Source: Saccharothrix sp. NRRL B-16314 (lineage in GTDB: Bacteria > Actinomycetota > Actinomycetes > Mycobacteriales > Pseudonocardiaceae). From it: a DNA stretch of 64,000 bases. The notes beneath the pieces were generated by a model. It worked only from the letters and a program-made list of their open reading frames with translations, had not been told where the DNA came from and searched no databases. Below, in pieces: positions 39,961-51,215 of the stretch; within the stretch, counting starts at the first letter, position 1, and every line of letters begins with the position of its first letter. The stretch spans positions 124,001 to 188,000 of the forward strand of contig NZ_JNXC01000008.1 in the NCBI RefSeq assembly GCF_000716595.1. The letters are read 5' to 3'. The position numbers were made by a program, and so were the translations under genes.

Positions 39961-40442
39961 AGCAGCGGGCCCGGGGTGATGACGGGCTTCGGCTCGGCGT
40001 GCTCGGCGTGCTCGGGCTTGGGCTCGCGCACGACGACCACGGGGCACGTCGCGTGGTGCACGCAGTAGGAGCTGACCGAACCCAGCAACACCTCGCGGAC
40101 CGGTCCCGCGCCCCGGCTGCCGACCACCAGCAGCGCCGCGTGCTGCGACGCCTTGGTCAGCACGTCGCGGGCGTCGCCCTCCGCCAGCACGGCCCGGACG
40201 TCGCCACCTGCTTCGGCCACCATGTCGTCCAGCACGCGCCGGTGGTCTTCACGCAGCCTGTCGCGGTCCATCCCGGCGGCGATGGTGGCCGACATCGGCC
40301 CGATCACCAGGGCGTAGTCCACGTGCCAGGCCAGGACCGCCTCCACCGCGCAGCCGCGCAGCTTCGCTTCCTCGACCGCCCACCGCAGCGCGGTCCGGCT
40401 GACCGGTGAGCCGTCCACGCCCACCACGACCGTCTCGTCCAT
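39957..40442 (-). CDS. Universal stress protein heading a six-gene operon
   Basis: The 161-residue USP has VVVGVDGSPVSRTALRWAVE and the ATP-binding GSRGAGPVREVLLGSVSSYC motif. GAGGAGGGG precedes the ATG at 40442. It leads the coupled operon USP, GNAT/ACS, OsmC-like, USP, CBS and P-type ATPase. A DosR-type box (40521-40535) lies 78 bp upstream. Confidence 0.94.
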   Translation of the reverse strand: MDETVVVGVDGSPVSRTALRWAVEEAKLRGCAVEAVLAWHVDYALVIGPMSATIAAGMDRDRLREDHRRVLDDMVAEAGGDVRAVLAEGDARDVLTKASQHAALLVVGSRGAGPVREVLLGSVSSYCVHHATCPVVVVREPKPEHAEHAEPKPVITPGPLL

Positions 40443-40520
40443 TACCCCTCCTCGGGTGCTCGTCTCCAAGCCTGCCGACGGCGGAAGCCCCAGGTCAGTG
40501 GCCACGGCCCTCGTGGCGGC

Positions 40521-40535
40521 AGGACCTTCGGCCCT
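40521..40535 (+). promoter_or_regulatory. DosR-type box before the USP-ATPase operon
   Basis: AGGACCTTCGGCCCT matches 11 of 13 defined positions of GGGACTTTNGNCCCT. It lies between two minus-strand USP genes and serves the operon starting at 40442. Confidence 0.6.
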
Positions 40536-40567
40536 GAGGCGTCGGGCCGGTCCGTCGGCCTGAGCGC

Positions 40568-41443
40568 TCACTGCTGCGCGGTGGTGGGTCGGACGACGGC
40601 CAAGGGGCAGGGGGCGTGGTGGACCAGCGCCTGGCTGGTCGAGCCGAGCAGCATGCCGGCGAAGCCGCCCTGGCCGTGGCTGCCCACGACGAGCAGCCAG
40701 GCGTCCTTCGCGGCGTCGAGCAGTGCCCGGACGGGCCGGTCGTGGACGACGACGCGGTCGACGCGGACATCGGGGTACTTCTCCTGCCACCCCGCGAGGC
40801 GTTCGGCCAGCAGGCGCTGCTGCTCGTCCTCGACCTGCGACCAGTCCACGGTGAAGCGGGAGTCGTAGGCGCTGTCGACCAGGAAGTCGGTCCAGGCGAT
40901 CACCGCCGTCAGCGGTGCGCCGGTCAGCGACGCCTCGGCGAACGCGAAGGCGATCGCCTCCTCGCTCGTGGGCGAGCCGTCCACGCCCACCACGACCGGA
41001 CCGTCCCGGCGAATCCCGTCGCGCACGACGACCACGGGGCTCTTGCCGTGCGCGGCGACCGCCACGGCGACCGAGCCGACCAGCAGGCCGGAGAAGCCGC
41101 CCAGCCCCCGGGAGCCGAGCACGACCGACCGCGCCCCGTGCGACGCGGCGATCAGCGCGGCGGCGGGCCGGTCGACCACGACGGACGTCTCGACCTCCAC
41201 GTCGGGAACGGCCGCGCGGGCGGTGGCCGCGGCCTCGTCGACCCACCGCCGTCCCTGCTGCGCGAACGCCTCCCGCACCTCGTGACCGGTCAACACGATC
41301 TCCGGGTAACCGCGGACGGGCAGCAGGAAGGCATGCACGAGCTTCAGCGGCGCACGGTGCCGTGCGGCTTCCTCAGCCGCCCACTGCACAGCCGTCAACG
41401 CCGACGCCGAACCGTCCACACCGACCACGATCGGGGCACTCAT
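40568..41443 (-). CDS. Tandem-domain universal stress protein
   Basis: The 291-residue protein has two USP domains: IVVGVDGSASALTAVQWAAE with GSRGLGGFSGLLVGSVAVAV, then VVVGVDGSPTSEEAIAFAFA with GSHGQGGFAGMLLGSTSQAL. Both keep the ATP-binding glycines. This two-domain form is typical of DosR-regulon USPs such as Rv2005c. AGAGGA precedes the ATG; a GTG one codon upstream is possible. It diverges from the USP-like gene at 41630 over a gap with weak DosR-type sequences. Confidence 0.94.
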   Translation of the reverse strand: MSAPIVVGVDGSASALTAVQWAAEEAARHRAPLKLVHAFLLPVRGYPEIVLTGHEVREAFAQQGRRWVDEAAATARAAVPDVEVETSVVVDRPAAALIAASHGARSVVLGSRGLGGFSGLLVGSVAVAVAAHGKSPVVVVRDGIRRDGPVVVGVDGSPTSEEAIAFAFAEASLTGAPLTAVIAWTDFLVDSAYDSRFTVDWSQVEDEQQRLLAERLAGWQEKYPDVRVDRVVVHDRPVRALLDAAKDAWLLVVGSHGQGGFAGMLLGSTSQALVHHAPCPLAVVRPTTAQQ

Positions 41444-41558
41444 CACAGGTTCCTCTCCGAATCCGCTGACGGGGAACGCAGTCGGACCCCACGTCTCCCG
41501 ATCTCGACGCTAGGCAGCCGACGGGTCGGGTGCAGTGGTCCTTGGTCCTCACCGGCAT

Positions 41559-41573
41559 GGGCCCTTGGGCCAC
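41559..41573 (+). promoter_or_regulatory. Weak DosR-type box between divergent USP genes
   Basis: GGGCCCTTGGGCCAC matches 9 of 13 defined positions; a poorer copy (8 of 13) lies at 41536-41550. They sit between USP genes starting at 41443 and 41630. Confidence 0.35.
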
Positions 41574-41629
41574 GCCGGACACCACCCACGACCCTGTGCC
41601 CCGACGGTCGGGCGGACCACCGTGGAGCC

Positions 41630-42337
41630 ATGACGCACCGGAATCCCGCACCTGTCGTCGTCGCGGACGACGGCTCCCCCTGGGGCGAAGCCGCCCTCCG
41701 GTGGGCGGCCGAGCACGCCGCGTCGACCGGAGCCCCGCTGGAAGTGCACCGACCCACCGCCGACCCCGTCCACGACCTGATGGCGGCGGGCTCCCTGGCC
41801 GCGCTCCTCGTCGTCGGCCACCGCGGGGCCAACGGCACGTCGTTCGGCCTGAGCAGGCTGGTCCTGCCGCTGGTCGAGCACGCGGCGTGCGACGTCGTCG
41901 TGATCCGCGGCACCACCGAGGCCTTGCACCGCGCCCACCGACGGGTCACCGTGCTGCTGTCCGGGGACGTGTCCGACGACGACCTGGCCGTGACCCGTGC
42001 CCTCGCCTACGCCGAGCAGCAGCACGTGGCGCTGCGCGTCCTGCACGCCGCACCGCCACTGCCCGTGCGCGCCGACGACCCCGTGTGGCCGGTCACCCAC
42101 GCCGACGACGTGCTGCGTGGCACCCACCACACGTCGGTGCTGGCCAGGATGCACCCGAACGAGGCGATCACCCGCTACGCCGACACCGACCTGCTCGTCC
42201 TGGCCGGGCGTGGTCCGGCCACCCGCGCGGCGCTCCACCACGCCCCGTGCCCCGTCCTCGTGTCGCACCACCGCCCGGTCACCGTCGCGCCCCAGCGGTC
42301 CGCGGGCGCCGACCGCGCCGTCCACGCCGTGCGCTGA
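41630..42337 (+). CDS. Divergent USP-like protein
   Basis: The 235-residue protein has one recognisable USP half (VVVADDGSPWGEAALRWAAE; VVGHRGANGTSFGLSRLVLP) and a second, degenerate half (VTVLLSGDVSDDDLAVTRAL; LLVLAGRGPATRAALHHAPC). The first domain appears shortened between strand 1 and the glycine motif. It may have lost nucleotide binding in the second half. It lies immediately upstream of the DosR gene on the same strand. Confidence 0.78.
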   Translation: MTHRNPAPVVVADDGSPWGEAALRWAAEHAASTGAPLEVHRPTADPVHDLMAAGSLAALLVVGHRGANGTSFGLSRLVLPLVEHAACDVVVIRGTTEALHRAHRRVTVLLSGDVSDDDLAVTRALAYAEQQHVALRVLHAAPPLPVRADDPVWPVTHADDVLRGTHHTSVLARMHPNEAITRYADTDLLVLAGRGPATRAALHHAPCPVLVSHHRPVTVAPQRSAGADRAVHAVR

Positions 42338-42370
42338 CAGGATGAGAGGGACCTTGAGCGCGTGATGGGA

Positions 42371-42385
42371 GGGTCTTCGGACCCT
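42371..42385 (+). promoter_or_regulatory. DosR-type box before the DosR gene
   Basis: GGGTCTTCGGACCCT matches 11 of 13 defined positions and its outer GGGTC/GACCC arms are perfectly palindromic. It ends 60 bp before the GTG at 42446. A half-site, GGGACCTT, lies at 42348. This supports autoregulation. Confidence 0.65.
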
Positions 42386-42445
42386 GTGACGGTCGTGTTC
42401 CGTCGGCCAAGGTGTGGCCAGGCGGAGAAACGAGAGGTGGAACCG

Positions 42446-45917
<3,472 letters not shown>

Positions 45918-45991
45918 GCGTCGGCGACGGTGACCTGCTTCCGGCTCCCACAAGTCGGTTTGAAGTGCGACAGACGTACCCGGAGGTGACG

Positions 45992-47242
45992 ATGAAGACG
46001 ACAGCACGTCCAGCAGAGGGGTCACCCCGGATGGGAACGGACACTTCCGTCGAGCAGGTCCCCACCACGACCGGCCGCCGCACCCTGATGCTGGGGTTGG
46101 CGACCTTGGGCTTCGCGGTGAACTTCTGGGCTTGGGCGCTGCTCAGCCCGCTCGGGCCGCTGTTCAAGGACTCCCTCGGGCTCAGCGCGTTCCAACAGGC
46201 GGTGCTGGTGGCGGTGCCCGTGGTGGTCGGCTCTGTCGGGCGCATCCCCGTCGGGGTGCTGACGGACCGGTTCGGCGGCAGGGTGATGTTCCCCCTGGTG
46301 TCCTTGGTGACCATCGTCCCGGTGCTGTTCATCGGCGTGTTGGGCCACTCCTCGCTGACGGCGCTGCTGATCGGTGGCTTCTTCCTCGGCGTCGGCGGCA
46401 CGGCGTTCGCGGTCGGTGTGCCGTTCGTCAACGCCTGGTTCCCGCCGAGCCGGCGCGGCCTGGCGATCGGGGTGTTCGGCGCCGGCATGGGCGGGACGGC
46501 GATCAGCGCGCTGACCACGGTCCCGCTGGTAAGTGCTTCCGGCATCCCGACTCCGTTCATCGTCACCGCCGTGGTGCTGCTGGTGTACGCGGTGATCGCC
46601 GCTCTGGTGCTGCGCGACGCGCCCGGACGGGTGATCCCCACCGAGTCGCTGACGCGTCGGCTCGGGAACACCGTGCGCCTGCCGGTCACCTGGCACGCCT
46701 CGGCGCTCTACGCGGTGGCCTTCGGCGGCTACGTGGCGTTCTCGGTCTACCTGCCCGCCTACCTGAAGACCGCATACGGCCTGACGCAGGCCGACGCGGC
46801 CAACCGCATGGCCGGGTTCGTGCTGCTCGCGGTGGTGATGCGGCCGGTGGGAGGGTGGCTGTCCGACCGGTTCGACCCGGTGCGGGTCCTGACCGCGTCG
46901 CTCGGCGTGGTGACCGCGGGGGCGGTGCTCCAGTCGTTCACGCCGACGCTCATGCCGCTGGGCACGACCGCGTTCCTGAGCATGGCCGCCGCACTGGGCG
47001 CGGGCAGCGGCGCGGTGTTCGCGCTGGTCGCGCTCCTGGTTCCGGCGAACCGGGTCGGCTCGGTCACCGGCGTGGTGGGTGCCGCGGGCGGTCTGGGCGG
47101 TTTCGTGCCGCCGCTGGTGATGGGCGCGCTGTACGGCGCGATGTCGTCCTACGCCCTGGGGTTGGCGGCCCTGGCAGTGGTCGCCGGGGCGGCGATGCTG
47201 TTCACCGCGACGGTCGTCCGCCGCGCCGCGACGGAGCGTTGA
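45992..47242 (+). CDS. narK: NarK-type nitrate/nitrite transporter
   Basis: The 416-residue MFS transporter has 12 membrane segments with NarK signatures (GFAVNFWAWALLSPLGPLFK; PVVVGSVGRIPVGVLTDRFG; GVGGTAFAVGVPFVNAWFPP; the nitrate-signature glycine run FGAGMGGTAIS). It moves nitrate in and/or nitrite out for the Nar enzymes. CGGAGGTGACG precedes the ATG. It starts 74 bp after the nitroreductase and is 3 bp from the hemerythrin gene. Confidence 0.94.
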   Translation: MKTTARPAEGSPRMGTDTSVEQVPTTTGRRTLMLGLATLGFAVNFWAWALLSPLGPLFKDSLGLSAFQQAVLVAVPVVVGSVGRIPVGVLTDRFGGRVMFPLVSLVTIVPVLFIGVLGHSSLTALLIGGFFLGVGGTAFAVGVPFVNAWFPPSRRGLAIGVFGAGMGGTAISALTTVPLVSASGIPTPFIVTAVVLLVYAVIAALVLRDAPGRVIPTESLTRRLGNTVRLPVTWHASALYAVAFGGYVAFSVYLPAYLKTAYGLTQADAANRMAGFVLLAVVMRPVGGWLSDRFDPVRVLTASLGVVTAGAVLQSFTPTLMPLGTTAFLSMAAALGAGSGAVFALVALLVPANRVGSVTGVVGAAGGLGGFVPPLVMGALYGAMSSYALGLAALAVVAGAAMLFTATVVRRAATER

Positions 47243-47245
47243 GCC

Positions 47246-47749
47246 GTGTGCCAGTACTGCGGGTGCCAGGCGATCACCGAGATCGAGCGCCTGACCCGCG
47301 AACACGACGACGTGGTGACCATGATCGGCGACGTACGTGCGGCCCGCGATCGAGGTGACGTGGCCGGGGTGGCTGCCGTCGCGCGGCGGATGGCGCTCGT
47401 CCTCGGTCCACACACGGCGGTGGAGGAGCAGGCCCTGTTCCCGCCGCTGGCCGACGAGTTCCCCGACCACGTCGCGAACCTGGTTTCCGAGCACCGCCTG
47501 ATCGAGGCGGTGCTCGGAGAGGCCGGCGAGCGCATCCCCGCCGACCCGACGTGGCCCGACCGGTTGTCGGCCGCGCTGGACATGCTGCGCGAGCACATCC
47601 TCGCCGAGCAGGACGGCGTGTTCCCCGCCGCGCTGAGCAGGCTCGGCACCGACGAGTGGGAAGCGGTCCAAGCGGTGCGCGACCGCGTCACGCCCGACCC
47701 GGGCGATCGCCCGGACGAACCGGACCGGGTGTCCCGCCGGCCGGCCTGA
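47246..47749 (+). CDS. Hemerythrin-domain protein with N-terminal CxxCxC
   Basis: The 167-residue protein begins with a CQYCGCQ cluster followed by a four-helix hemerythrin domain. The His/Glu ligands are at TREHDD, GPHTAVEEQALFP, VSEHRLIE and REHILAEQDGVFP, fitting a di-iron O2 or NO site. The same N-terminal Cys motif occurs in actinobacterial hemerythrins. The GTG start is 3 bp after the NarK stop. An oxygen or NO buffering or sensing role near nitrate reductase is inference. Confidence 0.88.
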   Translation: MCQYCGCQAITEIERLTREHDDVVTMIGDVRAARDRGDVAGVAAVARRMALVLGPHTAVEEQALFPPLADEFPDHVANLVSEHRLIEAVLGEAGERIPADPTWPDRLSAALDMLREHILAEQDGVFPAALSRLGTDEWEAVQAVRDRVTPDPGDRPDEPDRVSRRPA

Positions 47750-47789
47750 TCCGCGCGGTGCTGGTAGCGGGGCGGGCCGGTCCGGCCGT

Positions 47790-48125
47790 TCAGCGGAGTG
47801 CGACGGTGAGCAGGACGGCGCTGTCGGCGAGCGCCGTCAGGCCGTGCCGGGTTGGCGGGATGGGCGCGAGGTCGCCGGAACCGAGGACCTGCTCATGGTC
47901 CTGGGTGTGCAGTCGCACCCGTCCGGTCAGGACGTGCAGCGTGGCGGCCGGTGGCGCGTCGTGCTCGGCCAGGTCGGCGCCTTCGGCCAGCGCGATGAGC
48001 GTGGCCCGCAGCGAGGTGCCGGTGACCAGGGTCCGGGCGGCCCGGCGCGAGTGGTGCTCGCGAGCCTGGTCGAGCAGTTCGGCGGCCAGCACGTCGACCT
48101 GGCTGACGTCGGGGTGTCCGGTCAC
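47790..48125 (-). CDS. Cupin-domain protein at end of the first nar operon
   Basis: The 111-residue single-domain cupin shows LRATLIALAEGADLAEHDAP, TLHVLTGRVRLHTQ and GDLAPIPPTRHGLTAL, with the usual metal-ligand His partly conserved. The GTG at 48125 overlaps the narI stop as GTGA, so it is the fifth gene of the narGHJI operon. An ATG 15 nt earlier is also possible. Function unknown; similar cupins accompany redox operons. Confidence 0.85.
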   Translation of the reverse strand: MTGHPDVSQVDVLAAELLDQAREHHSRRAARTLVTGTSLRATLIALAEGADLAEHDAPPAATLHVLTGRVRLHTQDHEQVLGSGDLAPIPPTRHGLTALADSAVLLTVALR

Positions 48126-48889
48126 TGCGTGCGCTCCCATCCGCGCCGCGGTGCGCGGTTGCCCAGTTGCGCATCCCGGCTGCGGTAGACGATGTAAGGA
48201 CGGGTGAGGTAGCCCAGGGGCAAGGAGAACACGTGCACGAGGCGGCTGAAGGGCCAGAAGGCGAACAGCGCCCACGCGGCCAGGGCGTGGAGCCGGAAGC
48301 CGATCGGCGCCGCGGCCATCAGCTCGGGTGCCGGCTGCAGGGAGAAGATGGAGCGGAACCACGGCGAGACCGTCTCGCGGTAGTCGTGCGGGTGCTCGGT
48401 GAGGTTGCCCAGCACGGTGGTGCCCAGGCCGAGCACGATGGTGCCGACCAGGAGGACGTACATCACCTTGTCGTTGCGGGTGGTGGCGGAGAACACCGGG
48501 CCGACGGTGCGGCGGCGGTAGACCAGGATGGCCGCGCCGACCAGGGTGCACACCCCGGCCAGCACGCCGAGCGCCACGGCGACCACGTGGTAGGCGTCGT
48601 CACTGATCCCGACAGCCTCGGTCCACGACTTCAGCACCAGCAGACCGCCGATGTGGCCGATCACCACGACCAGGATGCCGAAGTGGAACAGCGGGCTGCC
48701 CAGGCGCAGCAGCCGGTTCTCGTAGAGCTGCGAGGAGCGGGTGGTCCAGCCGAACTTGTCGTAGCGGTAGCGCCAGACGTGGCCCACGACGAACACGGCG
48801 ATGGCCACGTACGGCACGACCACCCACAGCATGATGTCCAGCGTGCCCGGTGACGACGGCACGGGCTGGGCGGCGAGCGACGTGGTCAT
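48122..48889 (-). CDS. narI: Nitrate reductase gamma subunit (first operon)
   Basis: The 255-residue cytochrome b subunit has five hydrophobic helices (WVVVPYVAIAVFVVGHVWRY; SPLFHFGILVVVIGHIGGLL; FRLHALAAWALFAFWPFSRL) with the four haem-ligand His residues. It oxidises menaquinol and feeds electrons to NarH. The ATG overlaps the narJ stop as ATGA. Confidence 0.95.
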   Translation of the reverse strand: MTTSLAAQPVPSSPGTLDIMLWVVVPYVAIAVFVVGHVWRYRYDKFGWTTRSSQLYENRLLRLGSPLFHFGILVVVIGHIGGLLVLKSWTEAVGISDDAYHVVAVALGVLAGVCTLVGAAILVYRRRTVGPVFSATTRNDKVMYVLLVGTIVLGLGTTVLGNLTEHPHDYRETVSPWFRSIFSLQPAPELMAAAPIGFRLHALAAWALFAFWPFSRLVHVFSLPLGYLTRPYIVYRSRDAQLGNRAPRRGWERTQ

Positions 48890-49521
48890 CGGGGACCTCC
48901 TTGCGGCATGTACTCGGGAGGTGCGAACGGGGCGAGGCCGACCTCTTCCTCGGGTGGCCCCTCGGCGGCCAGCCGGGCGACCGCCTCGTGGACCCGCTTG
49001 CCCAGCGGTGGCAGCGTGGCCGACACCGACTCCAGGACGTGCGCCCACGGCGAGCCGGCCTCGCGCAGTCCCAGGCGGATCAGTTCCAGCCCGGCCCGGT
49101 GTTCGGTCATCAGCCGCAGGCCGACCACCGGGTCGCCGGTGGCGGCGAACTCCAGCACCACGGCCACGTGGTCGGGCAGCTCACCGTCGTCGAGTTCCAG
49201 TCCGGCGGCGCGGTAGGCGTGCTTGAAGCGCAACAGGGCCATGCCGCGCTTGCGGGTGTCGCCGTAGGCGAAGTAGGTCAGGTAGGGGCTGAACCTCTTG
49301 CGGTGGTCGAAGGTCGCCACGTAGTCCGCGGCGAGGTCGATCAGCGGTGTGGCCTCGACGTGGTCCAGGAACGCGGCCAGCGGTGCGGCGAGCACCGCCG
49401 GCAGCGTCCCCGTCGCTGCCCGCAGCAGCGGCAACCGCTCCACCAGCCGCTCGTCGGGGTAGCTCAACAGCAGCGATTGGACCTGCCATGCGGTGGCGCG
49501 GTCGACGTCGGTGAGCGTCAT
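48886..49521 (-). CDS. narJ: Nitrate reductase assembly chaperone (first operon)
   Basis: The 211-residue cytosolic chaperone shows VQSLLLSYPDERLVERLPLL, YVATFDHRKRFSPYLTYFAY, GDTRKRGMALLRFK and ELPDHVAVVLEFAA, the NarJ/TorD-type pattern. It assists Mo cofactor insertion into NarG. Overlaps narH (ATGA) and narI (ATGA). Confidence 0.94.
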   Translation of the reverse strand: MTLTDVDRATAWQVQSLLLSYPDERLVERLPLLRAATGTLPAVLAAPLAAFLDHVEATPLIDLAADYVATFDHRKRFSPYLTYFAYGDTRKRGMALLRFKHAYRAAGLELDDGELPDHVAVVLEFAATGDPVVGLRLMTEHRAGLELIRLGLREAGSPWAHVLESVSATLPPLGKRVHEAVARLAAEGPPEEEVGLAPFAPPEYMPQGGPR

Positions 49522-51215
49522 GGTTCCGGGTCCACCTCGCCGGCGGGGTCGCCGCCCTCGTCGGGGCGCCGTTTCGGCGGGAACATGCCCGCCGGGCGGC
49601 CCTTGCCGTCCCAGTTGAGGAGGTTGACCCGGTTCTGCTTGTCCATGGGCGCGGCGACGGTGTCGGTGGTCTGGCGGTCGCGCAGCATGTGGAAGTTCTC
49701 CACGGCGATCGGTGAGTTGCCGCCGGAGTTCTCGCCGAACGGCCCCGAGCCACCCATGCCGGGCCCGCCCTCGTAGTCCAGGCTGCACTCGGTGGCCAGT
49801 TCCTCCAGGCCGTGAGCCTGTTCGGCGTGGGCGGGCGGGATGACGTAGCGCTCGTCGTACTTGGCCAGCGCAAGCAGCCGGTACATGTCGTAGATTTGCT
49901 CACCGGTCATGCCGACCTCGGCCGCCACGGCCTCGCGGGGCTCGCGTCCGAGGTTGATGTCGCGCATGTAGCAGCGCATCGCGGCCAGGCGGCGCAGGAC
50001 GGCGTCGACCGGCTCGACGTCACCGGCGGTGAACAGCTGCGCGAGGTACTCGGCCGGGATGCGGAGTGCGTCGATGGCGGCGAACAGGTTGCCGTGGTCC
50101 TCGGCGTCGTGGCCGGTGTCGCGGACGATGTCGACCACCGGGGACAACGGCGGGATGTACCAGACCATGGGCATCGTCCGGTATTCCGGGTGCAGCGGCA
50201 GGGCGACCTTGAACGTGTTGATCAGCGAGTGGATCGGGGAGCGCTGGGCGGCCTCGATCCAGTCGCGCGGGATGCCCGCCTTCTCGGCCTCGCGGACCAC
50301 CGCGGGGTCGTCGGGGTCGAGGAAGACCGCGCGCTGCGCGTCGTAGAGGTCGTGCTCGTCCGGTGTCGACGCGGCTTCCAGGACCTTGTCGGCGTCGTAG
50401 AGGACCAACCCGATGTAGCGCAGCCGGCCCACGCAGGTCTCCGCGCACACGGTGGGGATGCCCACCTCGATGCGGGGGAAGCAGAACGTGCACTTCTCGG
50501 CCTTGCCGGTGCGGTGGTTGAAGTAGACCTTCTTGTACGGGCAGCCCGACACGCACATCCGCCAGCCGCGGCAGCGGTCCTGGTCGACCAGCACGATGCC
50601 GTCCTCACTGCGCTTGTAGATCGCGCCGGACGGGCACGAGGCGGCGCAGGAGGGGTTGAGGCAGTGCTCGCAGATGCGCGGCAGGTAGAACATGAACGTC
50701 TGCTCGAACTCGAACTTCACCTTGTCGGAGATGCCCTTGAGCAGCGGGTCTTTGTCACCGTGGTCGGGCGCGCCGCCGAGGTTGTCGTCCCAGTTGGCCG
50801 ACCAGGTGATCTTCGTGGGCTCACCGCTGATCAACGACCGCGGCGGTGCGACCGGCGTGTGCTCCTGCAGCGGCGCGCTGGTGAGGTTGTCGTAGTCGTA
50901 GGTCCAGGGCTCGTAGTAGTCCTGGATGCCGGGCATCTTCGGGTTGCTGAAGATGGTCAGCAGCTTGCGCAGCCGCCCGCCGCCCTTGAGCTTGAGCCTG
51001 CCGCGCTTGTTCAGCGCCCAGCCCCCGCGCCAGCGCTCCTGGTCTTCATACGTGCGCGGGTAGCCCTGGCCGGGTCGGGTCTCGACGTTGTTGAACCACA
51101 CGTACTCGACACCGGTGCGGTTGGTCCACGCCTGCTTGCAGGTCACCGAGCAGGTGTGGCAGCCGATGCACTTGTCGAGGTTCATCACCATCGCCATCTG
51201 CGCCATGACCCTCAT
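49518..51215 (-). CDS. narH: Nitrate reductase beta subunit (first operon)
   Basis: The 565-residue iron-sulfur subunit carries four Cys clusters: CIGCHTCSVTC, CEHCLNPSCAASCPSG, CRGWRMCVSGCPYKK and CTFCFPRIEVGIPTVCAETC. The Trp in CRGWRMC marks the 3Fe-4S cluster of NarH. Its C-terminal tail after the conserved domain is about 50 residues longer than in the second NarH. The ATG overlaps the narG TGA as TGATG. Confidence 0.96.
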   Translation of the reverse strand: MRVMAQMAMVMNLDKCIGCHTCSVTCKQAWTNRTGVEYVWFNNVETRPGQGYPRTYEDQERWRGGWALNKRGRLKLKGGGRLRKLLTIFSNPKMPGIQDYYEPWTYDYDNLTSAPLQEHTPVAPPRSLISGEPTKITWSANWDDNLGGAPDHGDKDPLLKGISDKVKFEFEQTFMFYLPRICEHCLNPSCAASCPSGAIYKRSEDGIVLVDQDRCRGWRMCVSGCPYKKVYFNHRTGKAEKCTFCFPRIEVGIPTVCAETCVGRLRYIGLVLYDADKVLEAASTPDEHDLYDAQRAVFLDPDDPAVVREAEKAGIPRDWIEAAQRSPIHSLINTFKVALPLHPEYRTMPMVWYIPPLSPVVDIVRDTGHDAEDHGNLFAAIDALRIPAEYLAQLFTAGDVEPVDAVLRRLAAMRCYMRDINLGREPREAVAAEVGMTGEQIYDMYRLLALAKYDERYVIPPAHAEQAHGLEELATECSLDYEGGPGMGGSGPFGENSGGNSPIAVENFHMLRDRQTTDTVAAPMDKQNRVNLLNWDGKGRPAGMFPPKRRPDEGGDPAGEVDPEP

